In this document: positions 45,182-56,199 of the stretch, one piece after another
Layout of the letters: the number at the start of each line of letters is the position of its first letter
Numbering within the stretch: the stretch's first letter is position 1
NCBI GenBank assembly: GCA_007922225.1
Contig: ML679970.1
Span: forward strand, 38,919,460-38,983,459
Direction: 5' to 3'
DNA length: 64,000 bases
Origin: Emydura subglobosa
Lineage: Eukaryota; Chordata; Testudines; Chelidae
Made by a program: the position numbers and the translations under genes
Notes under the pieces: model-generated
Seen by the model: only the letters and a program-made list of their open reading frames with translations
Told to the model about the DNA's origin: nothing
The model's database searches: none

Positions 45182-46603
45182 TTGTGTCTTCTCTTTAATT
45201 ATAATTGATGGACAAGTACCAAGGAGCAGGATTTTAAAATCATTTCTTCCTATGCTTTTTTAATAAGACGGGAGAAGCACAGTTTAAGTGAAAAGTAAAA
45301 ATAAAATTGGCAAAATAAGTAAATTGATTTTATTGTTTACAGAAATACACAGAAGGAACCACCTTCAAAGTTTAAAGAAAATGATGGTGGAAATAAGTAA
45401 AAAACTGCAACCATTCACTTTGCAGTTTAATTATACTTTGTTATAATAAATCCATTTCCTCAAAACTTAATGTTTGTTTTTCCAGGAGAGTACTTTTCAG
45501 TGCATAGAAACAGAATAGCAGTTTGCTGTTCTATTAAACAATCACTAAAACACTAATATGAAAAAGTAGTAGTAATTTATTTTATTAAAATTGTTTAATT
45601 TTTACTCTGTTGTTTTAGGGTCCAGTTCTGCAAAGAGATCCACGTGGATGGATTCTAACCCTGATAACCAATGGGATACCTAAGTGAACATCAGGGGCTA
45701 CTTGCAGGGATCTAAAACTGCCTCCTTTTAGCCATGAAGGAGTAAACTACTCCTAATTAACAACTAACTCAGAACAAATATAAAAGTGCTTAGCTTTTAT
45801 TCCACTACAGTTATTTATCTAAACAATGAAGAGTTTTGACACTTTAAATATACTATCCACAGTAAATAACTGAAGGGCCTGGTTGGGTAGGAAAGACTGA
45901 ATACTGATGAACTATTGACTGATGAAGGGAGCTGACACAGTGAGGTTATCAAGAATAATAATGCTTACCTGTAAAAAAGGCACATTAACTCTTAACAGTG
46001 AAAAGGGAACCTAATGCAAGCACAATATTCCCAGAATATGATCTTTTTCTTGTTAATAATCTGAGACAGATTATTGTGCATTTGTAAAACTGACCTCTTC
46101 ATAACGCAAAGACTAACATTCGTACAGAAAAAATCCATGTATTTTATAATGAATTTGGCGTACAGAGATTATACTAACCAACTGTAGCAGTTATAAATTA
46201 ACAGAATTTCAGTTATGATCTTTATAGGAATTTTTGAAATGCTGGAAAAAATGTGGAGAAAGTAATATGACATTCTGGATGGACAGTGAAACTTGAGAGG
46301 AATGATATTAACTAGAGAATGAATGTTTTAGGAGAAGCACTGTCTTTCTCCATCATTTACTGCATATTCCCAGAAATAAACAAATGTTTAAATGGAGTTA
46401 AGATTGAAAATGTATACTGATAATTTGACACCATGCAATAATCAGGCATTTTAGTACTTGATTCAGTTGATTTTTAAAGACACACGAGATTTTCCCCCCT
46501 TATATTGTCATTAGAAAACAGAGTTAAGATTGGTTGAGTGCCCTCATTGTCCATTTCTAGATCTTAACACATCTGGATTTCTTTTAAGGTTAACCAGAAA
46601 GAG
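45182..46603. other. No gene seen
   Basis: AT-rich. At 45,619-45,730 a GGTCCAGTTCTGCAAAGAGATC piece resembles one end of a TIR element, without a visible partner. Confidence 0.45.
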
Positions 46604-47520
46604 AAATTACTGACCAGTAATAACTGTTCTTTGAGAGTTGCCTTGGTGCAGTCATACTTTTGGGATATGGCACCCATGGCATCAAGCTGCAGAAGTGCTT
46701 CCAAAACCAGTGACAAGGTGGGTAAGAGATATTCTCACCCACCCTGTCTCTCAGATATCCTGGGACCAACATGGCTACTACAACAATACAAACAAAATTG
46801 AAAAGCAGTGTCTGTTGGGGAATGCATGAGAGATCTTGCATGAGGGTGACATCACTGCCCTACCCTATGTAAAGGGGTGTACCTCCAATTGCCTCAGTTC
46901 CTTTTCCATAACTATAGAGTCCAGATGTTAACTAGAACTCAGAGGCAGAGAGGAAGGTGGGCAAGAAGTGTGAAATACACGTAAGTGACTCTCGAAAAAC
47001 AGAAGTTCTTGGTAAGTGTGACAGACATAGAAATGCTTTTGGAGCAGAAATGCTCATCTTTGGAGCAGTGCTACTTCCTACCCTTCTCTGAGGTCATTGA
47101 TGCGAGAATGGAGCAGCCAACTGGGGCATCATGACTAACAGCACAGGCACTGGAGTTGGACTCTTGACTCATAGGGGTAGTCATGAAGTGGGACTGAATT
47201 CCTCCTTTTGATGCCCAAGAAGGCTTGCAAAGAAAGCTCCAGGAGGAACAGTTTTATTAGGCAGGCCTCTCTAGCTTTTAGAGTACACTTGGAGAAGGAG
47301 CGACATTTGGAACATCGCTCAGGAATACATCCCTCTCCTAAACAAAAGAGGCATCTGGAGTGTCTATTGTTAAGTCGCATTGAAGCTTCATATGAGAGAC
47401 AGGTTTTGAATGCCAAGGATTTCATTTCTGCCACATTACTAAAGCCCAGTACAGTGGCTATGTCTGCTCTATAAACCAAATACCTGATTTTAAAAAAATG
47501 TGCCAACACACTGGAGTCCC
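46604..47520 (-). mobile_element. Old DIRS copy E: terminal repeat joined to ORF1 start
   Basis: The left end (TTACTGACCAGTAATAACTGTT, CTTTGAGAGTTGCCTTGG) resembles the 3' terminal repeat of copies A and B. An inverted copy (GTGACTCTCGAAAAACAGAAG, TTGGTAAGTG) sits at 46,980-47,018, in the place of an internal complementary region. Directly beyond it come ORF1 sequences, so recombinase and RT are missing. A piece of another repeat (46,712-46,795) is inserted in the terminal repeat. No 5' terminal repeat is visible on the right. It is either an internally deleted relic or a short non-autonomous DIRS. Confidence 0.6.
47135..47509 (-). pseudogene. DIRS copy E ORF1 N-terminal part
   Basis: A 124-codon frame has FKTC, then RHSRCLFCLGEG, then ERCSKC, then FSKCTLKAREACLIKLFLLE. 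These align with FKPC-x2-C, DPHDCCRRCLGKEH, EKCKIC and the basic stretch of copies B and C. It is surprisingly open for so diverged a copy, though two of the array cysteines seen in copy C are not obvious. The frame ends at 47,135, so only the first part of ORF1 is left. Confidence 0.6.
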
Positions 47521-47735
47521 CGTCATCTGATTAGCACAGCCACAGCTTCAAGCATCAATACAGTTGTCTATAATGAATAAACTAATGGTAGTCATTAATT
47601 ACTTCCAACATCACAATACCTGATCTCATCTCTGCTCATTTTTTCAATAGAGTTCAACATGTTGACGTCCTGAATGATGTATCACTTAGAAAAAAAATAG
47701 TGAGATGCAAACAGCTCCTGGCATGGGCTGAAGAA
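47521..47735. other. No gene seen
   Basis: Short AT-rich stretch between DIRS copy E and the G-rich minisatellite. Confidence 0.4.
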
Positions 47736-48240
47736 CAAGGGAGAGAGGAATTGGGGGACACAACCCTGGCATAGTGCCGAAAATGGAGGACTTTGGTATA
47801 GGGTGAGGGGGGAATGTGGGGCACTCAGAACCTCTGGGATGGGAGGGATTGGGTGACCCTAGTATAGGTAAAAATGGGAATGGGGGAACACACAGAGCCC
47901 ATGCAATGGGAGACCCTGGAATGGGGGGGGCGCTAAAAGAACCCCTTGATGGGCAGGGAGATTGGGAGATCCTAGCATGACTGGGGGGAAAGGAGAAATG
48001 GAGGACTTAGGGGGAAAGGAGAAATGGGGTTGCGTACAGAGCCACTGGCATGGGGGGAGAACGGGGACCCTGGTATGGGAGGAAGTGGGAAATGGGGGGC
48101 AAAGAGAAACCTTGGAAGTGGAGAGATTGGGAGAGTTACAGGAAGTCCTGGAAACAGAAGAGGACAGGAGGGTGGCACACAGAGAGCTTGTGGAGAGGAA
48201 TGGAGGGATGCAAGGAGTCCTGGGTGTGGGGCAATAAGCT
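47736..48240 (+). repeat. Degenerate G-rich minisatellite
   Basis: Irregular repetition of a unit with GGGAATGGGG..., CACACAGAGCC, TGGGATGGGAG and GACCCTGG / GATCCTAG blocks, period roughly 70-90 bp. The plus strand has many runs of three to seven G. Apparent plus-strand frames at 47,962-48,304 are repeat translations, not genes. Confidence 0.6.
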
Positions 48241-48923
48241 CAGGCCACACAAGCTATGGAGTGTGCAATCCCTAATACAATTAATTGTAACTCAAAGTAC
48301 CTAATACTTTTACTTGCATTTTCTCCCAAAATTTATGCAGTACTCAAAATTTTAAGTGCTGTCATTTTGGGCAAGGGAGGATATGCTCTATTTTTTCATG
48401 AATAATAAAGAAGTTAAATTCCAACTTTAACTGCAACACTCAACTCACCCTTACCTATGGAGCCATACCTTATGCATCAATAGACAAAAGTAAATCAAAA
48501 CCAGCAAAAATCATTCAGATTAACATCATCAAATGTAATCAACATATCCCATAAAATAATTACTTAAAATGACCTAGCCATACTAGTCATTTGAAACAAT
48601 ACATGTCTTAGGGTCTGGGAGGCCTCGAAAGAAGCCAGCAGAGAAACATCTATAAATATCATACTGCAATTAATATATTTACTCACTAAATTACAAACAT
48701 ACTAATTATTTTAAAGCACTCAAATTTTACTTGGTACTGACCATACACATAGGAAAACACAGATCCTGGCCAATGATCTTGTAATCTAAACACAAAAACA
48801 ACAGAATATTTTGGAAGATTTAGAATATGGTACTAACTTGAAAATGAGTATTGTTTGTCTGCTATGAAGCGTCAGATTTTATTGATGTGTGTCAGTATTT
48901 TTGCACGTCACATAAGATACTAA
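48241..48923. other. No gene seen
   Basis: AT-rich intronic-type sequence. Confidence 0.5.
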
Positions 48924-49547
48924 GGGTGAGATTCTGTACTGTGTCGCTAAGTGATGAAGCACAGAACTCTCCGCCCAGAATAGTGTGTGTCTAAGAGGTC
49001 TATTAGCTGCCTTTGTCTGGGCTGATTCTGGAAGCTGGAGAGGACACCAGCATAATTTAAGACAGTTGTTGGGGACCTGTCTAAAGTACAGCATCTTCCC
49101 CAGTCTGCCCCGTGGGATGCAAAGCTGTCTGGAATGTCCACAGTGCTGCATGGGTGCATGCTGTCCCCAACATATCCTTCCTAATCCCAACCTCACTCCA
49201 GCACTCTGCTACACTGGTGCTTATAAGGGGGGCTGCAAAAGGCAGCTTTCTTAGTTTCCCTGACTTCTTCCATACCCCCTCCTCGGGTCAGACCAGACCC
49301 TTTTAGGGTTCCTTTATGCCAGTAGTTCTCAACCTATTTACCATTGTGTGCCACATATGCAGATCTCTATATATTACGTGGGCCGCATCCACACAATATA
49401 TATGTATACCTGTATGGCCCTGAGGATGACCTATGGGCTGCAGCTGTGTGCTGACAGGGCTGCAAGCAGCCGGTGGGCCAAGAACCACCGCTTTATGCCA
49501 TTCTAGCATAGTGTAAAGGGGTGAAAGTGGAACTCAAGATCTCACCC
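48924..49547. mobile_element. TIR DNA transposon remnant, host of a nested hAT MITE
   Basis: The outer ends GGGTGAGATTCTG (48,924) and, reverse-complemented, GGGTGAGATCTTG (49,547) form inverted repeats. The element is interrupted at 49,312-49,498 by the hAT MITE and its target duplication. No coding frame; the superfamily is uncertain. Confidence 0.55.
49320..49490. mobile_element. hAT-type MITE with perfect 8-bp target duplication, nested
   Basis: A 171-bp element with ends CAGTAGTTCTCAACC and GGCCAAGAACCACCG. It is flanked by identical octamers ctttatgc (49,312-49,319 and 49,491-49,498). It is in inverted orientation relative to its relative at 11,278-11,411, with which it shares CCATTGTG, TATGGCCCTGAGG and other blocks. 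Confidence 0.88.
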
Positions 49548-52500
49548 ATAATATTCAGGAGGACTTTTAATGAAGACAGACTGAGTACATATCACACTAG
49601 AGTCGGGAAGATATTCTAAATGTACAGTGAAACATGGAAGGTAGCACAAAAACCAACAGGAAAAGGAAACAATGGGAGTGAACATTAGAAGGGCAAAAAG
49701 GGCAAGGAGGAATGTGATGTTTTGTCCCTCTATAGTAAGTGCTCAATTAATATGTTACTATAATAGAGACTCTGACTAAGCACAATTTTATCAAGTGGCA
49801 TTGACAATTTAAGCCATAAAAATAGAGAAACGAGATGGAATATTTTTATATAAAATTTTTGCTCAGTTTTTAATATTATCCAAGTGATGCTCTAGTAAGG
49901 GTTAACTATTTAAAGATTCATAAATGGCACCCAATGCCCCTGCTAGTGGGTGCCTCTCACCAATTAAAATACATATACATTGGTAAAGTAAACACTCTGA
50001 AAAAAAGATGTGGTAAAAAGGCTCCCAAACTATTTTTATCCAACCTGTTAAATCCAATCTAATCCAAGCTGTTAAAATTAATTCTATGTTCAAACAAAGG
50101 ACCATGTCCTGTCCCTTTTTCTTTCATAACTTCTCCATCCAAACAGCTAAATCACTGCCCTATACCTCAGTTATTTCCCTCACTTGATTACTACACACTA
50201 CTTGCAACAGGTCTTTCCTATATTAAATTTGCCTCTCCCTCCAAACTGTCCAAAATACCAATGCTAAATCACCTTTCTCACTCACTTCTTAGAACACCTC
50301 ATACACCTCCATCCCTTTCTTTCATAAATTTTACTTCCTTTCTTTTACATTGTGAACTACATTCAAAATTCTTGTCCTTTTTTTAAGGCTCTACTGCATG
50401 CAGCCCTGGCATAAGTCTCCACCTTTATCTTTCTTCAGACCCTCACAAAAATAATCCATCCTTGATGCCAGTATCAATACCCATTTCATCTTCTCATAAA
50501 AGTCTCTCTGTGCTATCTTCCATCCTCCTCTGCATACCTGGAATGTCCTTCAAAAAATTTGTTTTATTTCTCAAATTTCTATTAAGTCCTTCTTTTAGAT
50601 TGCAAGCACTCCTTCAGTCTTGTGTTTCTTCTTAAAAATCATTGAACACTACTTGTTAAAAAGAATAAATAAAATTAATAATAGTATTTATACTAATAAA
50701 GGAAGGTCTGAGCCTCTATATTTTATATTGCACCCTGAAGATTATCAACTTGGGATCTGGCAGATTCCAGAACTGGCTTTCTCAAAGTTCATGATCCCAG
50801 GCACTATCAGCAAGAGCAACCCAGAAGATCACAACCACTATGATAGAACAGGGATTCTTCAGAAAATATAAAATATAAGTCTTTATCGATTGAAACCCTC
50901 ACCTTCAGCTGTACTCTCAGAAGCAGAAATAGCTAGTGCAGAGCTATGAGCTGGCACTAACAAACATAACAGCATGATTCATTCAAAAGATGAGCTGTTA
51001 TCTTCCACGCTAACTGAATCTTCTGGGTGCCCTTCAAGAGTAGTGTATGATAAAGTACATGGCAGTAATCTAGACTTGAGGTTATAAAGGCAATTTATTC
51101 TGAGGAGGAGCTATCTGTTGTCTGCATCAGAGAAGAGACTGGAAAGATCATTCCATTCTAATCCCATATTTTCAAAGATTCTAAATTTTAACAAACATGT
51201 ACTTCTCAGAACAACATTTTTTATGTTTGTTCTCAGGCCTGAACAAAATCTGTCCAGCTATGTGAAGATGAAAAAATCCATACTTTTCATATAAAAAATT
51301 TCAGATACTTGCATTTAAATAGTTAAAAAACAGTTTTACTTTAAAACTTAATTGTTGGCATATTCATAGTACTGAGTGAAGAATGTGACCTTTGCTAAGT
51401 TTAAAAACACTAGGTTGTGTGTTTGGGATTTTTTTTGTTTTGTTTTGGGGGGTTTTTTTTGGTTAAAGTAATTTGGGTACTCCAAGTTACTGCTTCCATA
51501 GATATGCTCTTGGAGTTATGTGCCCATATGCAATCACACTGGAAACAGTAAAAGCTATTAGCTAGCTAGGAAACATGGAGAATGACACATGCACTGCATA
51601 TTGCATAGATTATGGGTCTAATTCTTAGTTCCTTTGTTACTGCAATCAGTGCAGCAATAGAAGGGGGAAGGGCAAAGGGGCCTTTAAACGACCTCTGTGC
51701 TTCCTGTATTCTGGGTTTTCCCAGGAACATGTCCACACCTGAGAATAAGTTAGACTGCTGTAAACTACTGCTCAGCCAGGCCATAGTCTCCTAAGGGCTC
51801 CAAGCCATGTGAGAACAGACAGCTGGAATGCAGCACCCCTTGGGATACAGCCCATTCCTACCTGTGAAAACCCTTTGCTGAAAGCCAGCACAGAGTTGTT
51901 CTGACAACTTCACATCAGCCAGGAAACTCCATCTGCTGGGGGGTATTTCTACACATTTCCTTTTCTTTTATTACACCACTAAGGGTCTAAGACAAAAAAG
52001 AGATCTGGGCCTAAGTCATAAGAGAGATTTCAGCCCAAGTGTGTAAAAGAGAAGTGAAAGCCTCAACCATTTAATTTCCTATTTTGTTCCATCTGTTAGT
52101 GCACCTAGATAATGTCACCTTGATAATGTGCACTAACAGTGAGACCCCTTATAAATTAATGCAATTTGCAAGTGAAAAAATAAAAAAGCTACAATAATTC
52201 ATCACAAATTATATTTTGGTCATTTATTTTGACAACTGAAGTTTAATTTTAATTTATAGTATTTAATTGCACACGAGTAAATGTTCTGTCATAAATATTG
52301 TAAAAATAATGAATTCTTAGAAATGTGAAATCAATACAGCTTTCAGCTATTACATCTTTACTGAGAAGTGAAGCGAGAATACTAAAATGTTACCAATGTT
52401 TTGCTGTAGTTGTGTTAATATTATTTAGGTAATAATTAAATGGTTGTTTATATGAGTGACATTATTGGATTGAAAAAGGAAAATCTATATTATTGTTTTT

Positions 52501-53060
52501 ATATCCTGAAGTTTTCCTTTAATGCCATCTAAAATGATAGGACAGACCTCCTGGGTGGTTTCAGTCAACATTGATGGATAGACTATTTAAAAAAGTTGGG
52601 GCTCAAGTAGTAGAAGAACTGTTCTCACAAAATGTATTTGTGCAGCACTGAGCACAAGGAGGTACCAATCTTGTTGTGTCTGTAGTTGGGCAAAGTTAGG
52701 ATTCTGATCCACTTGAAGAATGATAGTCCTGATTTGCTTGCTCTCTGAGAAAAAACCTAGAGTCTTATGGATTAGGAAGCAAGATCCTATGTAAAACACA
52801 CCTTGACCAGGAATTAATTAACCTTTCTGAAATTATTACAGACCTGTTTTGCTGAGGAATAATGAGTATTTTAAGTAGGCTAGATCGTTTGAAGAAAAGA
52901 CTCTGATCAAGAGATTGCTGAGATGGGGTACAATCATTTTACACTAATCTGTCAAAAGTAATTGTAGCCCACGTCTGAAAGGCTGAAGTCTGCCCCCAAG
53001 TCCTGGGGTAGAAAAAAAATCTTTGTTCATTTATGGAAGAAAAGACAGGGAAAAGGGACA
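49548..53060. other. No gene seen
   Basis: AT-rich intronic-type sequence. A T/G-rich tract lies at 51,420-51,465. The 51,040-51,090 piece (GGCAGTAATCTAGACTTGAG) resembles an old interspersed repeat. No exon recognised. Confidence 0.5.
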
Positions 53061-53089
53061 TGGCTGTGATTTTACTGGATGACAGATTG

Positions 53090-54077
53090 TCATAAGGAAA
53101 CAAGCGGAGTTCCCAGGGGTCGGTCCTGGGTCCGGTTTTGTTCAACATCCTTATTAATGATCTGGAGGATGGGGTAGATTGCACCCTCAGCAAGTTTGTG
53201 GACAACACTAAGCTGGGGGGAGTGGTAGATACCCTGCAAGGTAGGGATAGGATACAGAGTGACCTAAACAAACTGGAGGATTGGGCCAAAAGAAATCTAA
53301 TGAGGTTCAACAAAGAAAAGTGCAGAGTCCTCCACTTAGGAAGGAAGAATCCCATGCACAGCTATAGACTGGGGACCGACGAGCTGGGCAGCAGCTCTGC
53401 AGAAAAGGACCTGGGGTAACAGTGGATAAAAAGCTGGATATGAGTCAGCAGTGTGCCCTGGTTGTCAAGGCTAATAGCATATTGGGCTGCATTAGGAGGG
53501 GCATTGCCAGCAGGTCACGGGAAGTGATTATTCCCCTCTATTCAGCATTGGTGAGGCCGCATTTAGAATATTGTGTCCAGTTTTGGACCCCCCACTACAA
53601 AAAGGATGTGGACAAGTTGGAGAAAGTCCAGCGGAGGGCAACAAAAATGATTAGGGGGCTGGAGCACAGGACTTATGAGGAGAGGCTGAGGGAACTGGGC
53701 TTGTTTAGTCTGCAAAGGAGAAGAGTGAGGGGGGATTTGATAGCAGCCTTTAACTACCTGAAAGGGGGTTCCACAGAGGATGGGGCTAGGCTGTTCTCGG
53801 TGGTGGCAGATGACAGAACAAGGAGCAACGGTCTCAAGTTGCAGGGCGGGAGGTCTAGGTTGGACATTAGGAAAAAGTTTTTTACTAGGAGGGTGGTGAA
53901 GCACTGGAATGGGTTACCTAGGGAGGTGGTAGAATCTCCATCCTTAGAGGTTTTTAAGCTGAGGCTTGACAAAGCCCTGGCTGGGATGATATAGCTGAGG
54001 TTAGTCCTGCTTTGAGCAGGGGGTTGGACTAGATGACCTCCTGAGGTCCCTTCCAACTCTAATATTCTATGATTCTA
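53090..54077 (+). mobile_element. CR1 LINE, 5'-truncated 3' end
   Basis: Contains the last part of the CR1 reverse transcriptase ORF, the short 3' untranslated tail (GGTTGGACTAGATGACCTCC) and the 3' terminal ATTCTATGATTCT repeat typical of CR1. No poly(A) tail is present, as expected for CR1. It is on the plus strand, opposite to the DIRS copies. The truncation point is near 53,090; the preceding 100 bp are unclear. Confidence 0.95.
53138..53994 (+). pseudogene. CR1 reverse transcriptase C-terminal fragment, frameshifted
   Basis: The first frame (53,138-53,419) has [42 protein letters not shown] and [12 protein letters not shown]. The second (53,422-53,994) has [52 protein letters not shown] and [14 protein letters not shown] and ends DKALAGMI, the usual CR1 C-terminus. 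The SKFVDNTKL stretch corresponds to the F-A-D-D motif region, where the second Asp is Asn. A one-base deletion near 53,415 (CCTGGGGTAAC) separates the frames. The protein would reverse-transcribe CR1 RNA at the insertion site. This copy is dead. Confidence 0.92.
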
Positions 54078-55210
54078 GTAATACCTGTTATGTCTGGAAG
54101 AGTAAAAAGTTGTTTTTGTTAACTGGAATAACATAAGGACTTGAAAATATACAGGTAAAACATTCCTTTCAGTTATAAAAGCACTATATAGAGAGAATTA
54201 TGAACTTCTGAAAACACAAACCAATGAGAAATGTCACACACAAAACAGAGATTACAACAGCAGTTTATTACTCTAAGTAATGAAAAATGAATTCTATTCA
54301 GTTTGCACTATAGAGATACTCTAGCAAAGCAAACAAACAAACATAAAAAAGGAAGCAAATTTTACATCTCATTCTCAGAATGGGTAAGAAATGAAACAAA
54401 TTCCAGGGCAGATGAATGCCCTGGAGAAGATTTTGTTTTTCATATAGCACACAGCAGCTGTTCAGTCATTGCATTCTCTCCCTGGTGACAGTACACAGGA
54501 AAAAGAATGACAGCAATGATTCTGACAGTATAAAAAAAGTGTACTAAATATACATAGTGAGCTACTCTGGCCATCCAACCAGTATGAAGTGATATAAAAG
54601 CTATTCCTCCCTTTTTCCCTTTACAATATACATGCTTTGTGTACAAATAGCCAAACGAAAAAAAGGTAAACTTATGGTGTTCATGCTTTAAAACAACATT
54701 ACATTTATAAATAAATGGGTGACAGGACAGATAGCCCTGTAAAAAGTGACAGAGAAAGGGGAGGGGGCTTAAGGAGTCTCCCACCAGCCTTGCATCACTG
54801 TACAGGAGCCAGCAAAATCCCACTATTTCCACTCATGTGAGAACAAGGGTTGCATGAACTAGAATCCCCAAAGAAAGCAGGAGGCATGGGCTGGGGAAGG
54901 GCTATGACTCTGTTCCCCAAACTAGCTAGAGTAGCTGAGTGGACATGCGATAAGTGGAAGCACAACACAGGAGCACATTGCTTCCTGCAAAATAGTGTTG
55001 CCCAAAGTGTGGGGTGCACGGCCCCCTCCCCCGAGGCATGTGAATAACAAGACAGAATGTGTGGACAGACTTCTTAATTGCTCTCCTGTTTCAGATTTCT
55101 TTCAAGTCTTTAGCTGTTACAATAGTGCAGAAAACCTTGACAATGTAACCAATGCAGGAATGTATGCCAGAGTTTGGAGAAAGCCTGAAATGGAGGTTAT
55201 TCACCCATAA
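54078..55210. other. No gene seen
   Basis: AT-rich to mixed sequence. GGTTGCATGAAC, CCCAAAGTGTGGGGTGCACG and CCCCCTCCCCCGAGG pieces do not form a recognisable element. Confidence 0.45.
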
Positions 55211-55434
55211 AAGGAGTTTCTTAGAGATGTGTGGTCCCTATGATCTTGTTTGTACTCCATAAGTGGGTATGCATGTGCTCCATGCACCTGAGATTAGTAC
55301 TTTGTAGCAAGCAGTGTCTGTTGCAAATTTACACAGAATCCCCAGGATCCAAGAAGACTCAGTAAAAAGATGGTTACTGACTGGACTTCCTGACTGGATT
55401 TCCCATAAGCAGCCATTCATTCAGTTATGGGAAG

Positions 55435-55940
55435 ATGGTGGAACCATTTCATCTCATCTGGACCACCGCCACTGAGAAGACCTTTGTGAAGACCCTGGGT
55501 GCTGTGACTAGTCCAAATGGAAGCTCTTTCAAGGAGCGGATCATCGACACCAGTGTAACCAGTGAATTCTGCCAAGTGAATACAAGTATTTTACTACCAA
55601 AGATCAAGAATGGGCCTCCAGCCTCCATTTTTCTTGGCAACTACAAAATATGATGTGTAGAACCCTTTGCCCTGATGCTGAGGAAGTATTGTATGGTTTC
55701 CCACTGGAGAAGAGAACTCACTTCCTGATAGAGAATCTCTTCCTGAAGAGGACTGGTACCGGGGTCTGAGTGGAAGGAGAGTGGAAATCGATAGTGTAGC
55801 CAAAGTGGATGATCTCTAGTACCCACTTGTCTGTTATTGCCCTCCAGTTGTGTATGAAGAAGATAAGAGGGCCACCACAGTTTGGGAAGCAGTATGTAAT
55901 GTCATGGATAGAAATAAGCAGGTCTTGAACATCCAATCAA
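55435..55940 (-). pseudogene. DIRS copy D reverse transcriptase N-terminal remnants
   Basis: Blocks in RT order in the minus direction: WVLEIIHFGYTIDF (55,936-55,718), GKGFYTSYFVVAKKNGGWRPILDLW (55,803-55,594) and ELPFGLVTAPRVFTKVFSVAVV (55,640-55,449). These match VLGIVLWGYALQF, GRGFYSRYFLIPKAKGGLRPLLDLR and ALPFGLSSAPRVFTKCMAVVAA of copy C. The palm region with the catalytic Asp of motif A is deleted between the second and third blocks, and nothing after the third is present. Confidence 0.75.
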
Positions 55941-56199
55941 AAGAAACCTGTAGTGGTGTGTGGCACTGGGCAGCAGTAGTTGAGGTTGAGAAAACTGTAT
56001 ATCTGAGTTTATGCACCCTCTACCTTTTTACATGGCAGCCCTCATGCACTGGTGATAAAACACCTGAGGAAGGGGTGTGGGTCTGTACATTGGTTTGTGG
56101 TGATTTCTCTTCGAGGCTGGTGTATAAATGGCCAAGAGCAGAGGGTTCTCATAGAGTCCTTGAAGGAATGAAGTTACTCATCTGTCTTCTCACTGAAGA

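Noticed and set aside
47962..48304. Three overlapping plus-strand frames rich in Gly, Glu and Trp
   Set aside because: Translations of the G-rich minisatellite.
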